Source of the DNA: Cryobacterium breve
GTDB lineage: Bacteria > Actinomycetota > Actinomycetes > Actinomycetales > Microbacteriaceae
Length of the DNA: 64,000 bases
Reading direction: 5' to 3'
Assembly (NCBI RefSeq): GCF_027594785.1
Contig: NZ_CP075584.1
Location: 1,922,001 to 1,986,000 of the forward strand
Below, piece after piece: positions 38,843 through 47,796 of the stretch. Positions within the stretch are counted from its first letter, which is position 1, and every line of letters starts with the position of its first letter. The position numbers and the translations under genes are program-made. Under the pieces are notes generated by a model. That model was not told the DNA's origin and searched no databases. It saw nothing but the letters and a program-made list of their open reading frames with translations.

Positions 38843-38856
38843 TGACATCGTTGTCA
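38843..38856. promoter_or_regulatory. LacI-type operator before the sugar-binding protein gene
   Basis: TGACATCGTTGTCA, 13 of 14 positions identical with the lacI-proximal site. It lies 36 bp upstream of the binding-protein ATG at 38893, in the expected promoter region. Confidence 0.85.
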
Positions 38857-38892
38857 GGGAGCACCCTCCCCCTACCAAGAGGAGATTCAAAG

Positions 38893-39991
38893 ATGAATCG
38901 CACGACCACACCTTCCACCGTCAAGCGGATGATTGCAGCCGCTTCGGTCGCCACGCTCGCCACGATCGGCTTCGCCGGTTGTTCCTCGAACGCCTCGAGC
39001 AGGCTCCACCACGGGGGCCGCGTCCGGCCCGATCGGCGTCTCGCTCATCGTCAAGACCACCACCAACCCGTTCTTCGTCGCCATGGAAGACGGCGCCAAG
39101 AAGGCCGCAGACGCGGCCGGCGTCACCCTGACCCTCGCGGCGGGCAAGGCCGACGGCGACGAGGCGAGCCAGATCACCGCCGTCGAGAACGCCATCTCCA
39201 AGGGCGACAAGGGCATCCTGATCACCCCGACCGGCCCGAGCGTGGAGGACGCGCTCGTCAAGGCCCGCGCCGCCGGCCTCTTCGTGATCGCCCTGGACAC
39301 GCCGCCGACGAACAAGGATTCCGTCGACATCACCTTCGCGACCGACAACTACCTCGCCGGCCAGGACATCGGCAAGTGGACCGCCGCGAAGCTCGCCGGG
39401 CAGAAGGCCACCATCGCCATGCTCGACCTCTTCGGCGACAAGATCGTCTCCGTCGACGTCAACCGCGACCAGGGATTCCTCGACGGGATGGGCATCAACA
39501 CGGCCGACAAGGCCAAGAACGGCGACGAAGCCAAAACCGGCACCTACAGCGGCGGCGACTACGAAATCGTCGGCAATGAGCCCACGAACGGCGCGGAGGA
39601 CGGCGGACGCACCGCGGCCGAGACGCTCCTGAGCAAGAACCCGAACATCAACGTCGTCTACACGATCAACGAGCCCGCAGCATACGGCGCGTACCAGGCC
39701 TTCAAGGCCGCCGGCAAGACCGACATGATCGTGGTCTCGATCGATGGCGGCTGCGCGGGCGTCAAGCAGGTCAAGGACGGCATCATCGGCGCGACCGCCC
39801 AGCAGTACCCGGTGAAGATGGCCGAACTCGGCGTGCAGGCGATCGTCGACCTCATCAACAAGGGAGCAAAGCCGACCACCAGCCCCGGCCTCGACTTCTA
39901 CAACACGGGTGTCGCGCTCGTGACGGACGCCCCGCAGACCGGGGTCGACTCGATCGACACGACGAAGGCATCCGGCATCTGCTGGGGCTAG
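38893..39991 (+). CDS. Sugar ABC transporter substrate-binding lipoprotein (one frameshift)
   Basis: About 365 aa. Signal peptide with lipobox ATIGFAGCSSN (Cys ~30), so it is anchored outside the membrane. Mature domain of ribose-binding type: GVSLIVKTTTNPFFVAMEDG, KGILITPTGPSVEDALVKAR, ALDTPPTNKDSVDITFATDN, VYTINEPAAYGAYQAFKAAG. Frames join when CAGGCTC at 39000-39006 is read CAGCTC (NASSSSTTGAASGPIGV). AGGAG precedes ATG 38893. The ligand is probably a monosaccharide or polyol. Confidence 0.93.
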
Positions 39992-40009
39992 CCAGAACCA
40001 CTACCGCTC

Positions 40010-40046
40010 CCGTGGGGTGCCGAGAATCGATTCCGGCATCCCACGG
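40010..40046 (+). terminator. Intercistronic hairpin after the binding-protein gene
   Basis: CCGTGGGGTGCCG and CGGCATCCCACGG form a 13-bp stem with one mismatch around an 11-nt loop, 18 bp past the stop. In sugar ABC operons such a stem usually stabilises the binding-protein mRNA or reduces read-through into the permease gene. Confidence 0.7.
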
Positions 40047-40083
40047 GGTCTTACCGTAGGCGTTTAGGAAACCGGAGCCCATC

Positions 40084-41130
40084 GTGACCCAACCCACCCA
40101 AACCGCGCACCCGGCAACGGGCGCGCACGACCTCGCCGAGGAATTCCTCGACCGCACCACTCCCCTCAGCCGGCTGCGCGGCGTCATGCACCGTTACCCG
40201 GCGATCAGCCCGGCCGTCGTGCTCGTCATCGCGATCATCGTGTTCGGTATGCTCAACGAGCGGTTCCTCAACCCGGCGAACCTCTCCCTGATCACCCAGC
40301 AGGTCGCCGTCGTCGGCACCCTCGCGATCGCCCAGACGCTGATCATCCTCACCGCGGGCATCGACCTCTCCGTCGGCGCCGTGATGGTGCTCAGGCTCGA
40401 TGGTGATCGCCCAGTTCACGGTCCAGAACGGCCTCTCGCCCATCCTGGGCCTGCTCGCCGGACTTCTCGTCGCTCTCGCGGCCGGGGCCCTCAACGGGTT
40501 CCTCGTGACGCGGCTGCGCCTCCCCCGTTCATCGTCACCCTCGGCACCCTCAACGTCTTCGTCGCCCTCACGCTGCTCTACTCGAACGGCGCGACGGTTC
40601 GTGGCGGCGACATGCCCGACCTGCTGACCTGGACAGGGACGACGTTCTCCGTCGGCGGGGTGAACTTCACGATGGGCGTGCTGCTCATGCTTGTGCTCTA
40701 CATCGTGATCGCCTTCATCCTCTCCCAGACCGCATGGGGCAGGCACGTCTACGCCGTCGGCGACGACAAGGAGGCTGCCCGCCTGGCCGGCATCAGCGTC
40801 AGCCGGGTGCTGATGAGCGTCTACCTCGCCGCCGGTGCCATCCTCGCGATCGGCGCGTGGATCCAGATCGGACGCAGCAACGCCGCCTCGCCCAACGCGG
40901 GCACCGACCTCAACCTCGACTCGATCACCGCCGTCGTCATCGGCGGCACGAGCCTCTTCGGCGGCCGCGGCACCATCTGGGGAACCCTGCTCGGCGCCCT
41001 CATCGTCGGCGTCTTCCGCAACGGGCTCTCCCTCGCCGGCCTCGACGTGCTCTGGCAGACCTTCGCTGTCGGCGTGCTCATCGTTCTCGCCGTCTCCGTC
41101 GACCAGTGGATTCGAAAGGTACGCAAATGA
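40084..41130 (+). CDS. Sugar ABC transporter permease, RbsC/FrcC type (two frameshifts)
   Basis: About 349 aa, roughly ten membrane helices. Landmarks are RFLNPANLSLITQQVAVVGT, IILTAGIDLSVGAVMVL, FIVTLGTLNVFVALTLL, GDDKEAARLAGISVSRV (cytoplasmic EAA-like loop), and VVIGGTSLFGGRGTIWGTLL. Two breaks cancel: CAGGCTC at 40392-40398 should read CAGCTC (VLSSMVIAQF), and the C-run at 40522-40526 is one base short (RLRLPPFIVTLG). The start is GTG 40084. The stop overlaps the ATPase start (ATGA). Confidence 0.9.
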   Translation: MTQPTQTAHPATGAHDLAEEFLDRTTPLSRLRGVMHRYPAISPAVVLVIAIIVFGMLNERFLNPANLSLITQQVAVVGTLAIAQTLIILTAGIDLSVGAVMVLRLDGDRPVHGPERPLAHPGPARRTSRRSRGRGPQRVPRDAAAPPPFIVTLGTLNVFVALTLLYSNGATVRGGDMPDLLTWTGTTFSVGGVNFTMGVLLMLVLYIVIAFILSQTAWGRHVYAVGDDKEAARLAGISVSRVLMSVYLAAGAILAIGAWIQIGRSNAASPNAGTDLNLDSITAVVIGGTSLFGGRGTIWGTLLGALIVGVFRNGLSLAGLDVLWQTFAVGVLIVLAVSVDQWIRKVRK

Positions 41131-41934
41131 CCCTCATCGACGACAGCGCGGCTGCGGCCGGCGCACCGGCACCACTGCGCACGCCCATCCTCACGGCGAC
41201 GAAGCTCGTCAAGACCTACGGCCGCGTCGTCGGCCTCGACGGGGTCAGCCTTGAGGCTCTACCCCGGAGAGGTCCTCGCGATCATCGGCGACAACGGCGC
41301 GGGCAAGTCCACCCTGATCAAGTGCCTGACCGGCGCCGAGGTTGCCGACGAGGGCGAGATCACCCTCGACGGCAAGCCCGTGCAGTTCAAGCGGCCGCAG
41401 GACGCACACGCCGCCGGCATCGAGACGGTCTACCAGACCCTCGCCGTTTCCCCGGCCCTCGACGTGGCGTCGAACCTGTTCCTCGGCCGCGAGCTGCGGC
41501 GCGCGGGCCTGCTCGGCTCGGTGTTCCGCATGGTCGACAAGAAGGGCATGCGCAAGCGCGCGCGGCAGGAGCTGGCCGACCTCGGCATCAGCACCCTGCA
41601 GGACGTGACCGTCGCGGTCGAGAACCTCTCCGGCGGCCAACGCCAGGCCGTCGCCGTCGCGCGCGCGGCGGCGTTCGGTTCCAAGGTCGTCGTCCTCGAC
41701 GAGCCGACGGCGGCGCTCGGCGTCCGGGAATCGAACCAGGTCCTCCAGCTCGTGAAGAACCTGCGCGAGCGCGGCATCCCGGTCATCCTGATCAGCCACA
41801 ATATGCCGCACGTGTTCGAGGTCGCCGACCGCATCCACATCCAGCGTCTCGGCAAATGCGCCGCGACGATCACGCCACAATCACATTCCATGACGGACGC
41901 CGTCGCAATCATGACAGGGGCCCGCAAGGCATGA
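41127..41934 (+). CDS. Sugar ABC transporter ATP-binding protein, single-domain (one frameshift)
   Basis: About 268 aa, only one ATPase domain (FrcA-like), unlike the doubled RbsA. Walker A IIGDNGAGKSTLIKCLTG, signature ENLSGGQRQAVAVARA, Walker B VVVLDEPTAALGVRES, switch ILISHNMPHVFEVADR. Frames join when GAGGCTC at 41253-41259 is read GAGCTC (GVSLELYPGEVLAIIG). Overlaps the permease and the following monooxygenase gene by 4 bp each. Confidence 0.92.
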
Positions 41935-42257
41935 GCACCACTCCCTCCCAGGTTCCCGGAGAGCCGGTCGCCCTCTACGCCGAGTTCACGGCCCTCCCCG
42001 GCCGTGAGGACGAGGTCGCAGCCCTGCTCTCCGAGCTCACGGTCGACGTGCGCCGGGAGCCGGGCAACCTGGCCTTCGACCCGCACCGCCGGGCCTCGAA
42101 CCCGCGGGAGTTCTTCGTCTACGAGGTCTATCGCGATGCAGAGGCATTCCAGGCGCACATCACGGCACCTTACGGGGCCGTGTTCAACGGCGCGCTCGGC
42201 GACCTGATCGAGGGCGACGGCTCCGTGCTGACCTGGCTCACGCCGCTCCCGGCCTGA
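41931..42257 (+). CDS. Antibiotic biosynthesis monooxygenase (ABM) domain protein
   Basis: 108 aa ferredoxin-like fold: YAEFTALPGREDEVAALLSE, then REPGNLAFDPHRRASNPREF and FFVYEVYRDAEAFQAHITAP. This small family includes quinol monooxygenases and LsrG-type isomerases that act on sugar-like signals. Its place at the end of a sugar-uptake operon fits an LsrG-like or detoxifying role, but no specific reaction can be assigned. Confidence 0.8.
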   Translation: MSTTPSQVPGEPVALYAEFTALPGREDEVAALLSELTVDVRREPGNLAFDPHRRASNPREFFVYEVYRDAEAFQAHITAPYGAVFNGALGDLIEGDGSVLTWLTPLPA

Positions 42258-42328
42258 TTTCCGCGACAGCCGAACGTTGGGCATCCTAGAAGCGGATGCC
42301 CGACGACTCGGCGTCCCGAAAGGTAGCC

Positions 42329-43006
42329 ATGCGCCTCATCCTGATCCGACACGGCCAGACGGTGTCCAATGTCGGTGGTCTCCTCGACACCGCGCACCCC
42401 GGCGCCGACCTCACGCCACTCGGTCGTGAGCAGGCCGGGAACCTCGTGGCCGCCCTCGCGACGGTCACGATCGACGCTCTCTACGTCTCCACCCTCGTGC
42501 GCACCCAGCAGACGGCGGAACCACTCGCGGTAGCACGGGGCCTCGAGGCCCGCGTCCGCGGCGACATCCGCGAGGTCAGCGCGGGCCACCTCGAGGGGCG
42601 TCACGACCGGGCCGCCGTCGACGCGTACTGCACGACGTTCCTGGCCTGGGCGAACGGCGACCTCGACACCGTGATGCCCGGAGGAGAGTCCGGCAGGGAC
42701 ACCTTCGCCCGGTTCGACCGGGTCGTGACGGAGGCCGACGATCTCGGGCTCGAGACCGTCGCCTTCGTCAGCCACGGAGCGATCCTGCGCGCCTGGACGG
42801 GGTACTCCTGCAGCAACCTGCACGCCGGCTACGTGACGGACAATCAGCTCAGCAATACCGGAACAATCGTCGTGACCGGATCACCTCTCGAGGGATGGAC
42901 TGCAGAAAGCTGGATCGGCAGCATGCTCCCCGTGGGGCAGGGAAGCGCGGCGAACGCGTCCGGACCAGCCGGGCAACCCGGACTGCTTGCGGAACGGGGG
43001 TTCTGA
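42329..43006 (+). CDS. Histidine phosphatase family protein
   Basis: 225 aa. The phosphoglycerate-mutase-like catalytic motif LILIRHGQTVSNVGG with the nucleophile His is at residues ~3-14, the proton-donor Glu lies in EVSAGHLEG, and the second His is in VAFVSHGAILRAW. ATG 42329 places the RHG motif at the usual distance and has AAAGG upstream; an earlier frame to 42296 is less likely. Probably the last gene of the sugar operon (72 bp gap); substrate unknown. Confidence 0.88.
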   Translation: MRLILIRHGQTVSNVGGLLDTAHPGADLTPLGREQAGNLVAALATVTIDALYVSTLVRTQQTAEPLAVARGLEARVRGDIREVSAGHLEGRHDRAAVDAYCTTFLAWANGDLDTVMPGGESGRDTFARFDRVVTEADDLGLETVAFVSHGAILRAWTGYSCSNLHAGYVTDNQLSNTGTIVVTGSPLEGWTAESWIGSMLPVGQGSAANASGPAGQPGLLAERGF

Positions 43007-43057
43007 CCCCCTCATTCGGGCCCGGTCATCCCCTATACTCGGGTCACAGGGAGCCTG

Positions 43058-44450
43058 ATGACCGCGAAACCCACTGGCCCGCTCGGCCATCGATACCAGC
43101 TCAAGGAGCTGATCGGAAGCGGCGGCATGGCCTCCGTCTACCGTGCGACCGACGACCGGCTGGGCCGGGATGTCGCGATCAAGGTCTTCCGGACCGTCGC
43201 CATCGAACAGGGCGACATCGAGCGCCAGCAGGCCGAGATCAACGTGCTTGCGAGCCTGAGCCACCACAGCCTCGTGACGCTCTTCGACGTCGGCGTACAC
43301 ACAGCGTCGCCGGAACGGCGCCAGATCTTCCTCGTGATGGGAGCTCATCGACGGCGCCGACCTTCGGGACCGGCTGCTCGAGGGCCCGTTGTCCGTGCGG
43401 AACATCGCCCAGATCGGCTATGACCTCGCCGAAGGGCTTGATTACATCCACGGGCGCGGCATCGTGCACCGCGACATCAAGCCGGCGAACATCCTCCTCG
43501 CGCAGTACAGCAGCCGGTTCCGGGCCCGCGCCAAACTGACTGATTTCGGCATTGCGCTGTCACCGGCGAGTGCGCGCCTCACGGAGGGCGGAGCGACGTC
43601 GGGGACGGCGGCGTACCTCAGCCCGGAGCAGGCCCAGGGCGATGAGGTCGGACCTCCCAGCGACATCTACTCGCTCGGGCTGGTCTTGTTGGAGTGTTTC
43701 ACGAGGGAACTGGCCTTCCCCGGTCAGCCGGTGCCCGCCGCGGTCGCACGCCTGCTGCGCGACCCCGGGATTCCAGCGTCGATGTCGCCGGCCTGGCGCG
43801 ACCTGCTGTCGACGATGCTCGCGCGGAATCCCGCCGACCGCCCCGAGATCGGCGAGGTCGTGCTCGCGCTCCGCCAGGCCGTCATCACGGAAACGGGCAG
43901 GCACCGCGGCGACGGCCAGGTTCCCCTCTCGACCGACGAGGCCGAGCGGATGGCGGCCGTCGCGCGCCTGGACATCCTCGACACCCCGCCCGACGACACC
44001 TTCGACCGGATCACCGCGCTCGCCGCCAGGATCTTCTCCGTGCCGATCGCGATCGTGAGCATCGTCGACCACGACCGCATCTGGTTCAAGTCCCATCCCG
44101 GCCTCGACCTCGAGCAGATCTCCCGAGACCCGGGCCTGTGCTCCTCTGCGATCATGCAGGAAGGCCCCTGGGTGATCGAAGATGCGCGCACGGATACCCG
44201 TGCGCTCACGAATCCCCTGGTCTCCGGCGGTTTCGGCCTGCAGTTCTACGCGGGAGTCCCGCTGCGCACCCGGGACGGGTTCAACCTGGGCACCCTGTGC
44301 GTGCTCGATTTCGAACCGAGAACCGTGACGGATGCCGAGATCGAGACCCTGCGCGACCTCGCCGCCCTGGTCATGAACGAACTGGAGCTGCGGCTCGAGT
44401 ACGGCAGGGACCTCACCCGGCCGGCTGCGGCATCCGCTTCAGCGGGCTGA
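43058..44450 (+). CDS. Soluble Ser/Thr protein kinase fused to a GAF domain (one frameshift)
   Basis: About 464 aa. Kinase domain at ~1-275: glycine loop LIGSGGMASVYRATDD, ATP-Lys in DVAIKVF, catalytic loop IVHRDIKPANILLAQ, DFG in LTDFGIALSP, APE-like YLSPEQAQG. Then a GAF domain (RMAAVARLDILDTPPDDTFD, VPIAIVSIVDHDRIWFKSHP, GLQFYAGVPLRTRDGFNLGT). No transmembrane or PASTA segment, so it is cytosolic and the GAF may sense a small molecule. The frame breaks at 43339-43341, where GGGAGCTC should read GGAGCTC (LVMELIDGADLRDR). A TATACT -10 box lies at 43033-43038. Confidence 0.88.
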
Positions 44451-44529
44451 CGACCTCGGCCCGCCGGGACCCGACCCGCACGGGCAGCCTGATCTCCGCG
44501 AACGCTGAGGGCGACCGCGGGAACCGTGA

Positions 44530-45510
44530 TCAGGACGGCGCTGAGGACGAGGCCCGCCGGGTCATCGTGAGGATCCCGAGTCCGGCCACGAGCAGAACGA
44601 CGCCGACGACGGTGGCCGGCGTGAAGTCCTCGTGCAGCACGAACACGCCGAGTGCGGTCGCGGTCACCGGTTCGACGAGCGTGAGCGTCGACACCTGGGA
44701 TGCCGACAGGCCCCGCAATCCGCGCGCGAACAGGGTGTATGCGAGGGCCGTCGTCACGACCGCGAGCCACGCGGCCGTCGCCAGCCCGGCCGGTTGGGCG
44801 AGCCAGGCCGGGTTGCTCGCGAGAAGCACGGGCAGCATCAGCGCCGCGGCCGCACCGAACGTTGCGCCCATCGCTGTCGCGGGCGACCAGCCGCGATCGA
44901 GAAGCAGCTTGGTGCTCAGCGTGTACACCGCGTAGGACGCGGCCGCACCGAGTGAGCCAGCGATCCCGAGCGCGGTCACGGGGCTGCCTCCCCCGCTGAA
45001 CAGCCCGGAGAGTGCGGCCACCCCGGTCGCCGCAACGAACGTCGCACACGCCCAGCGGAAGCCAGGGGGCCGGCGGAACCAGCCCCACTCGAGCAGCCCC
45101 GTGAGCACGGGAGCCGATCCGAGGGCGACGAGTGTGCCGACCGCGACCCCGTTCTGCGCGGTCCCGGTGAAGAAAGCCGGCTGGTACGCGGCAACGCCTG
45201 CCGCGCCGAGGAGCACGAGCGCCACGCTCGACCCGCGCGGCCGGCTCCTGACCCGGCCCGGCTCGCGACGGCTGCCAGTATCCCCTGCGCCGTCGCGGAC
45301 TGCCGCGGCCGACCGCCTCCGGCGTTCCGTGAGCGCGACCGCGAATGCGAGGATCGCCAGGAGCGCGCCACCGAACACGATGCGCGCCGCGCCGAGGGAG
45401 GTCGCACTCGCCTGGGCTCCGCCGAGGGCGCCGAGGGCCTGGGCGGTGCCCGTCGTGCCGAAGCAGACGGCCGCGAGCACGATCAGCCACCTGGAAGCCC
45501 GCACGGTCAT
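44530..45510 (-). CDS. DMT-superfamily (EamA) transporter
   Basis: 326 aa with ten predicted membrane helices in two EamA repeats: GAARIVFGGALLAILAFAVA and FFTGTAQNGVAVGTLVALGS in the first, AASYAVYTLSTKLLLDRGWS and STLTLVEPVTATALGVFVLH in the second. Exports an unknown metabolite or amino acid. A soluble Arg/Gly-rich loop near residues 60-90 is longer than usual. Convergent with the kinase gene (79 bp gap). Confidence 0.87.
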   Translation of the reverse strand: MTVRASRWLIVLAAVCFGTTGTAQALGALGGAQASATSLGAARIVFGGALLAILAFAVALTERRRRSAAAVRDGAGDTGSRREPGRVRSRPRGSSVALVLLGAAGVAAYQPAFFTGTAQNGVAVGTLVALGSAPVLTGLLEWGWFRRPPGFRWACATFVAATGVAALSGLFSGGGSPVTALGIAGSLGAAASYAVYTLSTKLLLDRGWSPATAMGATFGAAAALMLPVLLASNPAWLAQPAGLATAAWLAVVTTALAYTLFARGLRGLSASQVSTLTLVEPVTATALGVFVLHEDFTPATVVGVVLLVAGLGILTMTRRASSSAPS

Positions 45511-45575
45511 AGGTCATTGTTCCATGCCGAAACCGCCGCCCGCGGGGTGCGCCCGGAGCGGGCGAGAACAGTTAT

Positions 45576-45642
45576 GTCGGAGAAAATCGCGACTCGCGGC
45601 ATCCGCCGCCCGGGATGACGGCGTGTCGCGAAAACCTCCGAC
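45576..45642. repeat. Imperfect palindrome (family H)
   Basis: GTCGGAGAAAATCGCGAC and GTCGCGAAAACCTCCGAC match as inverted arms at 14 of 18 positions, around a GGCATCCGCCGCCCGGGATG centre. Lies between the DMT gene and the end of the arsenate-reductase gene. Confidence 0.5.
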
Positions 45643-45698
45643 TTTGCGACGGTCGGCCCGACGCGCGGACACCCGAGCGCCCGGATGGAGGCTCTTCC

Positions 45699-46715
45699 TC
45701 AGGTGGTGGCTGGCGGCATCCGGTCGAGGTCGGCGAGAAGGGCCCGGACCCGCGCCTCGATGTCGTCGCGAATCGCCCGGACGCCCTCCATCGGGAGCCC
45801 GACCGGGTCGGCGAGGTCCCAGTCGAGGTACGTGCGGCCGGGATACACCGGGCACGCATCTCCGCAGCCCATCGTGATCACGTAGTCCGCCGCCCGGACG
45901 ACCTCGTCCGTCAACGGCTTGGGGTATTCGCCGGCGAGGGGAACGCCGATCTCGTCGAGCGCGGCGACGACCATCGGATTGACCCGGCCGGCCGGGGCCG
46001 ACCCTGCCGTCAGGACCCGCACGCGCTCCCCGGCGAGCGACCGCAGAATGGCCGAGGCGAGCTGGGATCGTCCCGCGTTCTGAACGCAGACGAACAGCAC
46101 CTCCGGAACGTCGGGAGCACCCGGAATGCCCGGCGCGTCTGTCCCGAGGCGATCGTCCGTTGCGGTCCCACCGTCTGCCGCGGCCAGCGACCGCAGCCGG
46201 TCGCCGGCGAAGCGCGCCGTGAATGAGGGAAGGTAGCGGGTGATCTTCGCCTGCCGGGCGAGGAGTTCGTAGCTCTCCTGCACGTACCGTTCGACGGTTT
46301 CGTGCGAGAACGTGCCGCGGAACCGGGTCGCGAGGTCGTCGGCAATGCGAGCCAGCACGGGCACCGCCACGACGGCAGCGATCGTGTCGTCGTCGTTCCT
46401 GGTCGTCTCGAGGACGTCCCCCACCCGCTCGGGCACGACCGAGTACCAGACCTGGCGCCCGACCTGGTCCCTGGCGAGCAAGCCCTCCTCGGTCATGATG
46501 CGCATGTGGTGACTGACGGTCGGCTGGCTCAGCCCGAGCGCCGTGGCGAGTTCGCCGACGAGTGCCCGGCCGTCCGGCCGACCGACGATCATGCCGAGAA
46601 GCTGCACCCGGGTGGGATCGGCCATCGCGCGCAGGCTCCGGGCGATGTCCTCGGCTGCCGCGCGGTCGAGCGGCCGCAACGCGTCCTCAGTAGCTTCGGC
46701 GGGGTCGGTTCGCAT
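45699..46715 (-). CDS. ArsR repressor-arsenate reductase fusion
   Basis: 338 aa. Residues ~15-105 are an ArsR/SmtB winged helix (LRAMADPTRVQLLGMIVGRP, LSQPTVSHHMRIMTEEGLLA). Residues ~110-180 are a three-helix bundle as in actinobacterial ArsC (VARIADDLAT-like, FSHETVERYVQESYELLARQ). Residues ~203-335 are a low-molecular-weight phosphatase-type reductase: VLFVCVQNAGRSQLASAILR (Cys210, Arg216, Ser217) and YVITMGCGDACPVYPG with Cys284 and Cys288. This form is typical of mycothiol-dependent arsenate reductases. The repressor half has no cysteine. ATG 46715 lies inside a 28-bp perfect palindrome, implying a leaderless autoregulated transcript. The apparent longer frame into the upstream GntR gene comes from the base insertion at 47024-47030. 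Confidence 0.88.
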   Translation of the reverse strand: MRTDPAEATEDALRPLDRAAAEDIARSLRAMADPTRVQLLGMIVGRPDGRALVGELATALGLSQPTVSHHMRIMTEEGLLARDQVGRQVWYSVVPERVGDVLETTRNDDDTIAAVVAVPVLARIADDLATRFRGTFSHETVERYVQESYELLARQAKITRYLPSFTARFAGDRLRSLAAADGGTATDDRLGTDAPGIPGAPDVPEVLFVCVQNAGRSQLASAILRSLAGERVRVLTAGSAPAGRVNPMVVAALDEIGVPLAGEYPKPLTDEVVRAADYVITMGCGDACPVYPGRTYLDWDLADPVGLPMEGVRAIRDDIEARVRALLADLDRMPPATT

Positions 46716-46735
46716 AGACGTGAGTCTATGCGAAC
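46708..46735. promoter_or_regulatory. ArsR operator over the arsRC start codon
   Basis: Perfect inverted repeat GTTCGCATAGAC-GTGA-GTCTATGCGAAC, 12-bp arms with a 4-bp centre, the size and form of ArsR/SmtB sites. It covers the start codon of the fusion gene. Confidence 0.85.
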
Positions 46736-46786
46736 GGGCAGCGGATGCCCGGGCGGCCCGGTGCGCTGTCTCACCGCCGCCCCGCG

Positions 46787-46951
46787 CGCCACTTCCGCCG
46801 CTTCGCGCCCGCTGCGCCACCGCGTCACGAGCCAACGCGCCACTTCCGCAGCTTCGCGCCCGCTGCGCCACCGCGTCACGAGCCAACGCGCCACTTCCGC
46901 CGCTTCGCGCCAGGCGTGCCTGGCGCGAAGCGGCGGAACGGGCGCGCGACT
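46787..46951. repeat. 51-bp tandem repeat with terminal palindrome (family F)
   Basis: A 51-bp unit starting CGCCACTTCCGCCGCTTCGC begins at 46787, 46838 and 46889; units 1 and 2 differ by one base. The third unit stops after ~25 bp and runs into a perfect palindrome centred on GCCAGGCGTGCCTGGC whose right arm is the complement of the unit start. Fills the gap between arsRC and the GntR gene. Confidence 0.8.
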
Positions 46952-46999
46952 TGGGAGGCGCGGCCCGGTGCGCCCCCGGCCGGGTACCTGGGTCGAGCC

Positions 47000-47711
47000 C
47001 TAGTGGGACGGGTCGAGGGTGAACAGGCTCCGGGTTGGTCTGCCGCACCGCGGCGATGTCGTTGAAGACCCGACGCAGGTGCTCCCGCATGGCGCTCGCG
47101 GCAGCATCCCCATCGCCAGCGGCGAGCGAGTCGGTGATGACCTGATGCTGGTCGATCAGCACGCTCATCCCGGTGAAGGAGAGCGACAGGTGCCGCGCCC
47201 TGTCGAGGTGCGCCTTGGCCTGGGCGACGGTCCGCCAGGCGGAGCCGTGGCCGCTGATGCCCATCAGGGTCGCGTGGAATTCCTCGTCGAGGGTGAAGAA
47301 TCCGGACTGGGTCTTGCGGCTGTCCGCGATTCGCTGCGCGTCGATGATCGCGTTGAGTTCGGCGATGTCGTCGGGCGTCACCCGGGCGACGGACTCGTTC
47401 AGCGCCGCGAGCTCGAGCGACTCACGCACGAACTGGGCCGTTTCGATCTCCGAGAGCAGGATCGGCGCGACGAGCGTGCCGACCTGGGGGACCACGAAGA
47501 CGAGTTGCTCCTCGGCGAGGAGGATGAGGCTCTCGCGGATCGGGGTGCGCGACAACCCGAGCTGGCCGGCGAGCTCGTTCTCGGAGAGCCGGGTGCCGGG
47601 GGCCAGGTCGAGAGTGATGATCTTCTGGCGGATGATCTCGAGGGCGTGCGTGCGGGCGTTGCGCCGTGTGGTCGCGGGCCTGGCCCGAATCGCTCCCGAA
47701 TCCATCGTCAT
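47000..47711 (-). CDS. GntR-family regulator, FCD subclass (one frameshift near the end)
   Basis: About 236 aa. Winged helix-turn-helix LEIIRQKIITLDLAPGTRLS, NELAGQLGLSRTPIRESLIL; FCD domain ETAQFVRESLELAALNESVA, LDEEFHATLMGISGHGSAWR, DQHQVITDSLAAGDGDAAAS. When GAGCCTG (reverse strand of CAGGCTC at 47024-47030) is read GAGCTG, the protein ends PELFTLDPSH at a TAG (47002-47000). A CATACTAG box just upstream is shared with the uronate operon promoter, suggesting it is the UxuR/ExuR-like regulator of the divergently described genes at 47797-50684. Confidence 0.87.
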
Positions 47712-47715
47712 CTTT

Positions 47716-47724
47716 CTAGTATGG
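47716..47724. promoter_or_regulatory. CCATACTAG box before the GntR gene
   Basis: Reverse-strand CCATACTAG 5-13 bp upstream of the GntR start; the same nonamer recurs at 50751-50759 in front of the uronate genes. Candidate shared GntR half-site. Confidence 0.45.
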
Positions 47725-47796
47725 GGCGCTGGTGTTCTTGCATGGTACGGCGCAGTCGGGCAGGCGCGGCAGTCCGGGCCCGCCCGACCAGACGAC

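Noticed and set aside
46787-46951. The tandem array as a CRISPR.
   Set aside because: Units are contiguous 51-mers without unique spacers, and there are no cas genes in the window.
45699-47711. A single 670-codon frame joining a GntR regulator to ArsR-arsenate reductase.
   Set aside because: Removing the extra base at 47024-47030 ends the GntR protein at a TAG (47002-47000), and a separate operator and start lie at 46708-46735. The triple fusion is an artefact.
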